From an uncultured Bacteroidales bacterium (GTDB taxonomy: Bacteria > Bacteroidota > Bacteroidia > Bacteroidales > Bacteroidaceae), in assembly GCA_902772585.1 (NCBI GenBank), contig CACYBB010000010.1:1-56762 (forward strand): a DNA stretch of 56,762 nt. The letters are read 5' to 3'. Positions 16,279-23,513 of this stretch are shown piece after piece. A program made the position numbers and the translations under genes. The first letter of the stretch is position 1, and every line of letters begins with the position of its first letter. The notes below the pieces were generated by a model. The model was not told where the DNA came from. It searched no databases and saw only the letters and a list, made by a program, of their open reading frames with translations.

Positions 16279-16328
16279 CTACGCCCTTGCTACGATATAC
16301 CAACGACGGCCGAACGACCTTCCTACGA
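16279..16328 (-). repeat. 11-bp-unit array, copy B, at the end of the DUF1016_N gene
   Basis: It differs from 15011-15060 at only two of 50 bases and sits in the same place, with TCGTAG forming the last codon and stop of the gene. Further 11-bp units (GCGTAGGATAG, GCGTATTGCAA) continue to about 16258. The two copies are direct repeats bracketing one complete DUF1016 gene. Confidence 0.92.
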
Positions 16329-16808
16329 TATTGAATCTTCCTTCTCTTTTTCCTCTAACTGTGCTTCCAGCAACTTGATACGCTCCTGAAGTTCTTGCAC
16401 GCTGGGCAGTTTTACAGGATTCTGATTTTCAATGCTTTGCAATTCTGCACCAAGCCGGTGCAGTTTTTCTGTCTGAACAGAATTACCACTATAGAAAAGG
16501 TACCATTGTTTCATGTACCAGAGGTTGCGGGAAGAGAAGCCTTTGACGTCGGGATAGGCGGCACGCAAGTCAAGACTAAGCTGTTCCACAACGCCAGCTC
16601 CCCACTTCTGCTCGGCTTTCTTCTCAACAAGGTCGCGCCCTAATTGCCAGTTGAACTCCAGCGCACCATAATTAGCCTGTAAGGCAACACGCGAACGGAT
16701 ACGCTGGTAGCGAGCTTTGATTTCTTGTAACCACGCAACATATTCTGCATCACCGTGAAAGTCATGCGATGCGACAAAATGCGGGTTATCTATATTATTT
16801 CCTGTCAT
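16323..16808 (-). CDS. DUF1016 N-terminal-domain protein without the nuclease domain
   Basis: A 161-residue protein matching only the first half of YhcG proteins: IKARYQRIRSRVALQANYGAL, EFNWQLGRDLVEKK, and SSRNLWYMKQWYLFY. It ends in a charged coiled coil (about 135-158). The nuclease half is absent, so it is either a truncated copy or a stand-alone partner for the neighbouring full-length protein. It has a clean start and its end is made by the repeat unit, which favours a rearranged 3' end. It is the gene after the second HTH regulator. Confidence 0.8.
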   Translation of the reverse strand: MTGNNIDNPHFVASHDFHGDAEYVAWLQEIKARYQRIRSRVALQANYGALEFNWQLGRDLVEKKAEQKWGAGVVEQLSLDLRAAYPDVKGFSSRNLWYMKQWYLFYSGNSVQTEKLHRLGAELQSIENQNPVKLPSVQELQERIKLLEAQLEEKEKEDSIS

Positions 16809-16856
16809 ATCTTGAATCGTTTTATATTTCCTTTTTATTCTCGTTTACTTCTATTT

Positions 16857-16944
16857 GTCTTCTATCCCTCTTCTTACCCTAACGAAAGACTCGGCTTGCT
16901 CTCGGCCACCTCTATCCTCGACCTACGCTACGACCTTCCAACGA
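16857..16944 (-). repeat. Degenerate 11-bp-unit array, copy C
   Basis: On the minus strand eight 11-bp units run from TCGTTGGAAGG and TCGTAGCGTAG to GGATAGAAGAC, many ending in AG. The first two resemble units of copies A and B. The array begins 13 bp after the stop of the second HTH gene, again at the 3' end of a gene. Confidence 0.65.
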
Positions 16945-16957
16945 TAGTTCTATGTTA

Positions 16958-17188
16958 TCATTTTGATTCCTGAGAAAGAAGATATTGTTTGTACTCTCTC
17001 ACAAGTAGTTCCTTGATATCCACTTCGAGCAAGTCTGCAATCTTCAGCAGACAAGCCAAATCTGGCTGCGAAGTGTTAGTACACCATTTACTGACCGTTG
17101 ACGGAGTCACCCCCAACTGTCCTGCAAGCCAACGTGCAGTCCGTTTCTTCTCGAACAAGACCATTTTTATTCGGTTAATATCTTCCAT
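16958..17188 (-). CDS. XRE-family HTH regulator, paralogue
   Basis: A 76-residue helix-turn-helix protein: MEDINRIKMVLFEKKRTARW, then LAGQLGVTPSTVSKWCTN and LLKIADLLEVDIKELL. The start is set at the ATG at 17188 because it aligns with the paralogue at 13443-13679 and because the -7 box at 17207-17214 overlaps the longer alternative. It heads the DUF1016 group as its paralogue heads the restriction operon, so two sibling regulators control neighbouring modules. Cross-regulation is possible but inferred. Confidence 0.88.
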   Translation of the reverse strand: MEDINRIKMVLFEKKRTARWLAGQLGVTPSTVSKWCTNTSQPDLACLLKIADLLEVDIKELLVREYKQYLLSQESK

Positions 17189-17206
17189 ATTCAATAGTTT
17201 ATTGCA

Positions 17207-17214
17207 CAAAGGTA
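17207..17214 (-). promoter_or_regulatory. Bacteroidetes-type -7 box for the second HTH gene
   Basis: TACCTTTG on the minus strand implies a transcription start near 17200 and a leader of about 12 nt. Confidence 0.65.
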
Positions 17215-17313
17215 GTGATTTATTCTCAATTTCTTCACGAAATAATGAAATAATCGAAAATATCAGCCACTTTTTATGCTTTTTTATGCAAAATAGTGCC
17301 TTCTCCTTCCCAA

Positions 17314-17393
17314 CCTATGTTCATTGCCTCACGAACATAGGTTCCCACCCCTTATGAACATATCTGGAAAGTCCCACGAACATATGTTCATGA
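17314..17393. repeat. GAACATA motif cluster with 22-bp spacing
   Basis: GAACA occurs at 17333, 17356 and 17378 (23 and 22 bp apart), and the last copy forms the palindrome GAACATATGTTC. A reverse copy (ATGTTC) lies at 17317-17322. No reading frame is supported. It lies upstream of the second HTH gene and could be an operator cluster. Confidence 0.7.
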
Positions 17394-17440
17394 AAACAAC
17401 GTTCTCCAACTGCCCATCTTTTTCAAGAAAATGAGGCTTT

Positions 17441-17541
17441 ACCCATACTGTAGCCATACTGTAGCCATACTCTAGCCTGCTTCTAGCCATACTCTAAGCA
17501 TACTCTAGGCATACTCAAACAGTATGAGTAGAGTATGGGTA
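17441..17541. repeat. Seven 11-bp AGCCATACTCT-type tandem repeats with inverted tail
   Basis: Seven consecutive 11-bp units cover 17441-17517 (ACCCATACTGT, AGCCATACTGT, AGCCATACTCT, AGCCTGCTTCT, AGCCATACTCT, AAGCATACTCT, AGGCATACTCA). They are followed by two inverted relatives (AGTATGAG, GAGTATGGGTAT) up to 17541. Nothing coding was found from 17215 to 17626 apart from this array and the GAACATA cluster. Confidence 0.92.
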
Positions 17542-17626
17542 TAGCCTGCCATCTCCGACGCAACACCCCGTCAAATCCATGCTTTAACACAGACTTTATA
17601 CGCACGAAAGTTCGGTTTTGTGTCAA

Positions 17627-17836
17627 TTACAGCCATTCCTTCTTATAAGTGAGCCACGAGAAATCTTCTTTGTTAACCCCATCCCAATAGTCGTAAAAGT
17701 CCTGTGAACATGGGGGAGGGTAGTCATATTGACATTCTTGGAACAGCTGTTCGGTTTCCTGTTCAGCTTTTTGCTCCATCATCTTTTCCTCCCATTCGCC
17801 GATGTACTCGTCATAGTAGCTGCTGTACTTATGTAG
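17627..17836 (-). pseudogene. Small acidic ORF or 5'-truncated gene remnant
   Basis: An open frame of 69 codons plus stop, rich in tyrosine, glutamate and tryptophan. It includes YYDEYIGEWEEK and, near the end, YDYWDGVNKEDFSWLTYKKEWL. It has gene-like composition but no start codon at its upstream end. The only ATGs (17782 and 17779) would give about 50 residues. I do not recognise the family. It lies about 45 bp after the SGNH gene on the same strand and could be a short real gene or the tail of a gene lost by rearrangement at the island edge. Confidence 0.45.
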
Positions 17837-17882
17837 TTAAAATTCCTGTTCCCTCCAAATGTTTTGAGGAAAATTTTGATTA

Positions 17883-19040
17883 TTATCCCCAGTTCTCTTC
17901 ATGGTCGTAGCGGCGGATGTGGCGAATCAGCTTGTGGGCAGCAGCCTGGGCCATAGCTTCGTAGGCACGCTCGCTGGGGTGCAGGTGGTCGCCGCTGTCA
18001 AAGCCGTCAGCGAAGGCCTTGGGATTGGTAGTGCTACGCACGGCAGCATCGAAGTCGATGCAACCGTCGAAGATGGGGGAAGTGCGTAGCCACTCGTTGA
18101 ACTGCTGTCGCATCTGGTCACGTTGCTCGTTATAGGTGCGCCATCCGAAGATAGGGAGTAGGGTACCGCTCCATACCTTCAGTCCCATAGCCTTGGCGGG
18201 TTTTGCGTAGATATCCTCTACGCCACGCTCCATCTCCTCGACGGTGGGCAGATCGCTCCACGGACGGAAGGGGTTGACATCCTCGCCTACAGGGTGGATG
18301 ATGTCGTTGATGCCGTGCTGGATGATGACATCCGTAGCTCCAGCAACATTCATTTCGATAGGAAAGCGGGTGGCACCCTTCAGACCATAGGCTTGGTAGG
18401 TGATGCAGTCGTACTGACGGAGGATGCGCGTACCGCTGACGGCACGACGTATGATGGAGGTATTGGTGCCAAAGGCCAGCTGAGCCATATAGTCGGGCCA
18501 CGACTGGGCGGTGATAGAGTCGCCATAGCAGACCACCGCACGACAGTCTGCTGATGTCAGTACGTCGATGGTGTTCAAGAAGTAGAACCAGTTGGTGTTG
18601 CGCGTCAGGTCCAGGGGCAGTTCGTCTGCTTCCGCAAAGTCGCCATACGAATAGTAGCCCTTCGACAGCGGACCGGTGATGAGCGTTCCGCTGTTCATCT
18701 GCGTAAAATCTGCCAGATAGATGCTGACCTGGATGGTGTCGCCACGACTGACGTCATAGCTGATGGCGTCGCTCTCCGTCTCCTTGCCAGGCATCAGTAT
18801 CACACTGCCATTGCCACCAAAGGTGATGGGTGTATGACCTACGAACACCTTCGTGAGGGTGACGGGTTCGGTGCCTGTCAGATTTGAGAAACGGAACCGT
18901 AACATCGTGCCGTTGAAAGCCATCCTGATGGGATAGCGCAGGGTGAGGTCCTTGGCATAAACAGCCTCTCTGCGATTGGTGATGCTGGTGGCATTACCCC
19001 AGCAGGCCACCCATTTCTTGTCCTTCTTGTCTGTCATCAT
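17883..19040 (-). CDS. SGNH/GDSL-family hydrolase (esterase)
   Basis: A 385-residue protein. An N-terminal beta-rich domain (about 5-165) precedes an SGNH hydrolase domain. The nucleophile block is VVCYGDSIT (about 170-178), the GxND block appears as HGINDI (about 243-248), and the catalytic Asp-x-x-His block is GDHLHPS near the end. Such enzymes deacylate carbohydrate or lipid esters. No clear signal peptide is present. A longer start at 19082 is excluded because the promoter (19068-19075) lies inside it. MMTDKK at 19040 is chosen, with 19037 also possible. Confidence 0.85.
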   Translation of the reverse strand: MMTDKKDKKWVACWGNATSITNRREAVYAKDLTLRYPIRMAFNGTMLRFRFSNLTGTEPVTLTKVFVGHTPITFGGNGSVILMPGKETESDAISYDVSRGDTIQVSIYLADFTQMNSGTLITGPLSKGYYSYGDFAEADELPLDLTRNTNWFYFLNTIDVLTSADCRAVVCYGDSITAQSWPDYMAQLAFGTNTSIIRRAVSGTRILRQYDCITYQAYGLKGATRFPIEMNVAGATDVIIQHGINDIIHPVGEDVNPFRPWSDLPTVEEMERGVEDIYAKPAKAMGLKVWSGTLLPIFGWRTYNEQRDQMRQQFNEWLRTSPIFDGCIDFDAAVRSTTNPKAFADGFDSGDHLHPSERAYEAMAQAAAHKLIRHIRRYDHEENWG

Positions 19041-19067
19041 ATTGCCTGTCTTTTGTTGCAGATGCTG

Positions 19068-19075
19068 CAAAGATA
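19068..19075 (-). promoter_or_regulatory. Bacteroidetes-type -7 box for the SGNH hydrolase gene
   Basis: TATCTTTG on the minus strand lies about 28 bp before the ATG at 19040. Confidence 0.6.
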
Positions 19076-19100
19076 GGCACAAAAATGCATATTTCCAAAC

Positions 19101-20834
19101 TTATCGCCAATTATTTCTGTTGGAATAGGACGAGAGGCTGACGCTGGAGCCACCGCTGATGGTGCCTCCGGCGATGCCGAGGCCAGCAAAATAGGATGTG
19201 CCGTCTGTAACGGTTACACTAGATAGGAGGGTAGGTTGAGAGGCTCCGCTGACGACAAGACCTGAACCGCCGCTCGACGGGGTCTTGAAGGAGAAAGTCT
19301 CGTTGCCGACGGTGAGGGCATACCAGGTGTTAGCACTCCACGAGGAGGCTTGGTAGCACGATTGCGTGAGGCTGCTGCCGTTCTCCAGTCCGCCGAGGGC
19401 AATGATGGTGCCGCCACTGACGTAGAGTTTCTTGCCGCCCTCAGTATTGGCATCGATAGCCACCTCAGGTGTTCCTGAACAGATGGCATAGACCAGTCCA
19501 CCCTTGATATAGCAGTTGCCGTTGGCATCCAGTCCGTCGTTGTGTTGGCCTTGCGCATAGACATAGCCGCCGCTGATGGTCATGTCGCCCTTCGAGTTGA
19601 TGGCATCGTCGTAGGCATACGAGGCTACTTCGCCACCCGTGATGGTCAGTGTGCTCTTGGTCTCGATGCCTTCGCCGTTGTTACCGCTGGTGCGCACCCA
19701 GATGGTGCCGCCAGAGATGGTGAGGTCGCCATCAACCTTGATACCTTTTGGTGACGAGGTGTCGCCTGAGCCGCTAAACTGTCCACCAGTGGTGACAATA
19801 TATACCTTACCACCATTGAAGTAGGCTTCCGTATCAACGTTGATGCCCTTGCCACCAGAACCAGTGCTCTTCAGTCGCAGTTCACCGCCATTGACGGTGA
19901 AGGTCGAGTCGGCCTTGATGCCTGCCGCACCCTTGGCTTCCTGATCCTCTGTGTCGTACATGCCATTGCCCGTTGTTAGCACCGTTGTGCGTCCACCGTT
20001 GACCATGATGTGGCTCTCGCAGTTGATGCCCTTGGTTGCTGCTGCCGACACCTCTACATTCAGGATGCCGCCATTGATAAATACGCCATCGTTGGCCTTG
20101 ATACCGTGATTAGCCGTTGACTTCACATAGATGTTGTTACCCTTGCGGAACACGATATAGTCAGCCGAGTGGATGCCGTTGTTCGTATTACCCGTCACGC
20201 TGAGCGAGCCGCTGCCATTGAAGAGTAGCTTGCCCTTGCAGTAGAGCGCGCCCTTCTGCGTGCCGCCTGTGCCGTCAGTCAGCGTATTGGTGGTGCCGTC
20301 AGTGAGGATGATGTATGCCCGCTTGCCGCTGAGCAGGTTCAGTGCTGCTGAGTCGGGGTTGGTGATGCTGACGCCGTTGAGCTTTACGGCATATTTCTTG
20401 TCGCCTATCACCGTGAACGAGCCGTTCGTTGTTGTGCCGCTCACCACGTAGCATATCTTCTTTTCCGAAGCGTGGTTCGCCGTCACGTGACCGCCATTGA
20501 CTATCACCTCCACGCCGTTCTCCGTCTTTGCCACGGGGTTCGACAGGTCGATGTTCACCTCCTTGGTGAATTCGTTATTCTCCAGTGCATCCTCTTCGTC
20601 GGGGAAATACTCGTTGGCCACATTCGTCGGCTCTGCCGTTGTTCGGTCTAATGCAATGTCAAACGAGGCCAGTTCGCCCGTTGTTGCTGAGTTGCCGTTG
20701 CCACCAGGTGCAAAGCCTCCTCCATCGTTCCAGCCGCTTCTGTTGGTAAATTCTTCGTAAGGGTCGCTAACCGAGCATCCCGTCATTGCTGCGATGGTCA
20801 TCATGAGCATCATCCAAGTCATGGTCTTCTTCAT
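19101..20834 (-). CDS. Cthe_2159-type carbohydrate-binding beta-helix lipoprotein, long form
   Basis: A 577-residue protein with a lipoprotein signal (MKKTMTWMM, then IAAMTGCS with the lipid-anchor cysteine at residue 20). A glycine/asparagine-rich linker and many degenerate repeats follow, of the type GIKVDGDLTISGGTIWV, DAINSKGDMTISGG and GLDANGNCYIKGG. These form the parallel beta-helix of the Cthe_2159 family, which binds polygalacturonate in Clostridium thermocellum. The mature protein should sit on the cell surface or in the outer membrane. The ORF extends upstream to 20897, but the -7 box at 20867-20874 sets the start at 20834. It has its own promoter downstream of a shorter paralogue. 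Confidence 0.85.
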   Translation of the reverse strand: MKKTMTWMMLMMTIAAMTGCSVSDPYEEFTNRSGWNDGGGFAPGGNGNSATTGELASFDIALDRTTAEPTNVANEYFPDEEDALENNEFTKEVNIDLSNPVAKTENGVEVIVNGGHVTANHASEKKICYVVSGTTTNGSFTVIGDKKYAVKLNGVSITNPDSAALNLLSGKRAYIILTDGTTNTLTDGTGGTQKGALYCKGKLLFNGSGSLSVTGNTNNGIHSADYIVFRKGNNIYVKSTANHGIKANDGVFINGGILNVEVSAAATKGINCESHIMVNGGRTTVLTTGNGMYDTEDQEAKGAAGIKADSTFTVNGGELRLKSTGSGGKGINVDTEAYFNGGKVYIVTTGGQFSGSGDTSSPKGIKVDGDLTISGGTIWVRTSGNNGEGIETKSTLTITGGEVASYAYDDAINSKGDMTISGGYVYAQGQHNDGLDANGNCYIKGGLVYAICSGTPEVAIDANTEGGKKLYVSGGTIIALGGLENGSSLTQSCYQASSWSANTWYALTVGNETFSFKTPSSGGSGLVVSGASQPTLLSSVTVTDGTSYFAGLGIAGGTISGGSSVSLSSYSNRNNWR

Positions 20835-20866
20835 ATTCTTTATTAGTTTGTTTTGTTTGTTTTCTG

Positions 20867-20874
20867 CAAAGGTA
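20867..20874 (-). promoter_or_regulatory. Bacteroidetes-type -7 box for the long Cthe_2159-type lipoprotein
   Basis: TACCTTTG on the minus strand lies about 33 bp before the ATG at 20834 and outside the preceding gene, which ends at 20943. Confidence 0.6.
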
Positions 20875-20942
20875 CACACAAAAAGCCGGTCTGCCAATAA
20901 TATTCAGCAAACCGGCCTATTTGTTCAATGAACAACCAATAC

Positions 20943-22058
20943 TCAGTAGGTGATTACTACCGACTTCTTGGTGATGGTCGATGATTTTGGGGTGCCAACG
21001 ATGGTCAGGTGGTCTGCGGGTTCGTCGCTGTCGCTACCGTTGTCACAGGCCCAGCTCTTATCAACCTTTGCCGTAAACGAACCACCGCTGACGATGATGC
21101 CAGTGTCTCCCTTGACGGCCTTGGGCTTGCCGTTTTCATTATCACCAGTGGTAATAGCACTCAGGGTGCCTCCGCTAAACTTGACGTTGGTGGAACAGTT
21201 GATGCCCTTGCCACCATCGCCACTGCTGGTCATGGTCAGTGTGCCACCACTCATGGTGAAGTCGTAGTCGCACTTGATGCAGGCAGCGCTGCTATAGTCC
21301 TGTTCATCGTTATCGTAAATGCAATTGCCGCTGGTCTCGATAGTTATCGTTCCACCCGTAATAACCACCACCGAGTCGCACTTGATGCCACGTGCGGCAT
21401 CGGCAGTGACGCTGATGTCGAGCGTGCCATCGTTAATCCATAGTCCGTCGTTCACCTTGATGCCGTTGCCGATAGGGGATGAGGCATGGAGCGTGACGTT
21501 TTCGTCAATGATGATATAGTCGTCACAGGCGATGGCGTGCTTGCAGTTGCCTGTAACCGACAGCGTGCCAGTGCCCAGAACAATCATCTGTCCTTCGCTA
21601 AACAGCGCTCCCTTCTGGTCGTAGGTCTGTTCGGCGTATGACGTGCCGTCGGTGAGGGTGTTGGTTGTGCCGTCGGCTACATGCAGATAAAGCGCTTTGC
21701 CGCACTGGTTGTTAATGGCGGGACCAAAGCTGTTGTTCAGTGTCAGGCCATTCAGCTGTATGCCGTATTTCTTCTGTCTGTACACCAGCAGTGAGCCATT
21801 GGTGGTGGAACCGCTGAGTACCAGCAGCAGCGAATCGTTGGCCGTGCCGCTATTCACCGTCACGTGGGCTCCGTTAGTAGTCACGTAACCGTGGGTGTCG
21901 CCAGTAACAGTTACACTCGTACCGCTATAGACAATATTGATGACAGTAGGGGAGGTTGTTGAGGCTCCTCCATTGATGTACTCGCTGAAATCGGTGTCGT
22001 CGTTCTGGCATCCAACCGTCAGGACGGCAGCCATCAGGAATATCATTACTTTCTTCAT
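20943..22058 (-). CDS. Cthe_2159-type carbohydrate-binding beta-helix lipoprotein, short form
   Basis: A 371-residue paralogue of the gene at 19101-20834. The lipoprotein signal is MKKVMIFLMAAVLTVGCQ, with the anchor cysteine at 17. The body repeats motifs such as GIKVNDGLWINDGTLDI, GIKCDSVVVITGGTI and GINCSTNVKFSGGTL, alternating small residues and cysteines. The cysteines in successive GIKC/CIKC/GINC turns could line up along the helix. It lies 25 bp after the DUF2490 gene and is probably the last gene of the VTC operon. Confidence 0.85.
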   Translation of the reverse strand: MKKVMIFLMAAVLTVGCQNDDTDFSEYINGGASTTSPTVINIVYSGTSVTVTGDTHGYVTTNGAHVTVNSGTANDSLLLVLSGSTTNGSLLVYRQKKYGIQLNGLTLNNSFGPAINNQCGKALYLHVADGTTNTLTDGTSYAEQTYDQKGALFSEGQMIVLGTGTLSVTGNCKHAIACDDYIIIDENVTLHASSPIGNGIKVNDGLWINDGTLDISVTADAARGIKCDSVVVITGGTITIETSGNCIYDNDEQDYSSAACIKCDYDFTMSGGTLTMTSSGDGGKGINCSTNVKFSGGTLSAITTGDNENGKPKAVKGDTGIIVSGGSFTAKVDKSWACDNGSDSDEPADHLTIVGTPKSSTITKKSVVITY

Positions 22059-22083
22059 AAAACAATTCGTTTAATGCGTGGTC

Positions 22084-22839
22084 TTAGAACTTAAACTTGT
22101 AACTGGCACCCAGGTAGTGCATGTTGGGCTCATAGTCGTCGGCATCCACATGCTTCATGTCCTGATAGCGGTAGTAGATGCTGAGGTTGTGCTGTTTCGA
22201 CAGACGCAGGTCTGTACCGATGTTATAGCGTATCTTCTCGATGCCCCATGAGTTGTAGAGCTCTACGCTGGCAAAGGGGGTAAACAGGGCACGCTTGCGG
22301 TCGTAGGACACTTCGAAACGCGAACGTAGTTGGTTCTTTCCCTTACCTGTGCGCACCTTGTCTTCCCAAGTATCATTATCAAAGTCCCAGCGCTCAACGG
22401 TTTTCTCAGGACGGTAGGTGTACTGCCAGCGTTCGCGCAGTTCCAGTTTGATGTTGTTCGAGAACTTATACGAACCTGCCAGCGAGGCATAGAAACGATG
22501 CTTCATACCCCAATAGGAGGGGCGCCAGTGGTTGTAGGCACCATTATTCTTCAGGTCGATGTCCTCGCGGAAGTTGGTGTTCAGCAGCTTGTAGCCGGCA
22601 TCGGCCTTCAACCATTTGGTCAGTTTATACTGACCCCCCACGCCAAAGGCCCAACGGTCCATTGTCTTGAAGTTGTTGCGTGTACGCAACTCTCCCTCCA
22701 GCGAGACACTCAGTTTCTTGTCCAGCTTCTTTTCGGCTTCGGCTCCCAGCAGCAGACCACCCTCGCTCTGTGCTGATGCGGTGAGAAGCGACAGGTGGAA
22801 AACGCAGAGCAGTGCTGCCAGTTTATAATACGCTTGCAT
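22084..22839 (-). CDS. DUF2490 family outer-membrane beta-barrel protein
   Basis: A 251-residue protein with a signal peptide (MQAYYKLAALLCVFHLSLLTASAQ, cut after about residue 24). Alternating amphipathic strands end in YLGASYKFKF, an aromatic-terminated C-terminus typical of barrels. The pattern (LSVSLEGELRTRNNF, WLKADAGYKLL, LRERWQYTYR) matches DUF2490. Function is not known. Its first 17 bases overlap the end of the DUF4956 gene, indicating translational coupling. Confidence 0.82.
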   Translation of the reverse strand: MQAYYKLAALLCVFHLSLLTASAQSEGGLLLGAEAEKKLDKKLSVSLEGELRTRNNFKTMDRWAFGVGGQYKLTKWLKADAGYKLLNTNFREDIDLKNNGAYNHWRPSYWGMKHRFYASLAGSYKFSNNIKLELRERWQYTYRPEKTVERWDFDNDTWEDKVRTGKGKNQLRSRFEVSYDRKRALFTPFASVELYNSWGIEKIRYNIGTDLRLSKQHNLSIYYRYQDMKHVDADDYEPNMHYLGASYKFKF

Positions 22840-23503
22840 ATTCAGAATCCTTGATTTTTAGCATGTTCTTGACATCACCACTGTCGTTGCCTTCATAGTA
22901 GACACGCAGCACCGCCATATCGCGCAGGAAATCGACGGCACCCACACGGACGGCAATGACATTCAGTCCCAGACGTTCCTGTAAATCGGCAATGAGCTCT
23001 TCACGGCGCTCAGGCTTGATAAGTTCTATGCGGTCATACTGTACCAGCTTCGAAGCCACCACCTTCAGGAACCGCTCGAAAAACATGATGACAGCAATGG
23101 TTATTACATCGATAATCAGCAGTTCTATCAGTGGCGTACCAATCAGATTGCCCGATTGGTCAACGCCCAACGAGTCGGACATGGCGTGGACTACCGACAG
23201 ACAGACGACTACGAAGAGGTAGGTCATCTCGCGCACGGGCATGGAGTCAGTGCGATAACGCATGATGGAGAAGATGCCGAAAAGACCGAGTCCCACACCC
23301 ATCGTTGCCTTTCCGCGGTCCATACCCATCATCAGATAGACCAGGAAGAAGATGGCCATAGAGATGATGACAAAGGTGAAGTAGAAGTCGCGACGCTTGC
23401 TCTTTCTGAAATAAAGGAAATGGACAATTACCCAGTTCACCAGCATACAGATGAAAAATCTCACTAACGTGTCAGCAAAGTTGACAGAAATAATCTCGTT
23501 CAT
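22823..23503 (-). CDS. DUF4956 family membrane protein
   Basis: A 226-residue protein with about four membrane segments in residues 10-155 (including VNWVIVHFLYF, FVIISMAIFFLVYLMMGM, and LIELLIIDVITIAVIMFFERFL), followed by a soluble domain of about 70 residues. The signature SIMRYRTDSMPVREMTYLF is characteristic of DUF4956. The family commonly neighbours VTC-domain genes, as here (11-bp gap). Its role is unknown. A partner of the polyphosphate-polymerase-like protein at the membrane is inferred. Confidence 0.87.
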   Translation of the reverse strand: MNEIISVNFADTLVRFFICMLVNWVIVHFLYFRKSKRRDFYFTFVIISMAIFFLVYLMMGMDRGKATMGVGLGLFGIFSIMRYRTDSMPVREMTYLFVVVCLSVVHAMSDSLGVDQSGNLIGTPLIELLIIDVITIAVIMFFERFLKVVASKLVQYDRIELIKPERREELIADLQERLGLNVIAVRVGAVDFLRDMAVLRVYYEGNDSGDVKNMLKIKDSEYASVL

Positions 23504-23513
23504 ATAATTTTGT

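Noticed and set aside
15011-16328. Integron attC sites for the DUF1016 cassettes
   Set aside because: The repeats lack the paired core sites and the folding symmetry of attC, and no integron integrase is visible. The cassette-like layout is therefore reported without naming integrons.
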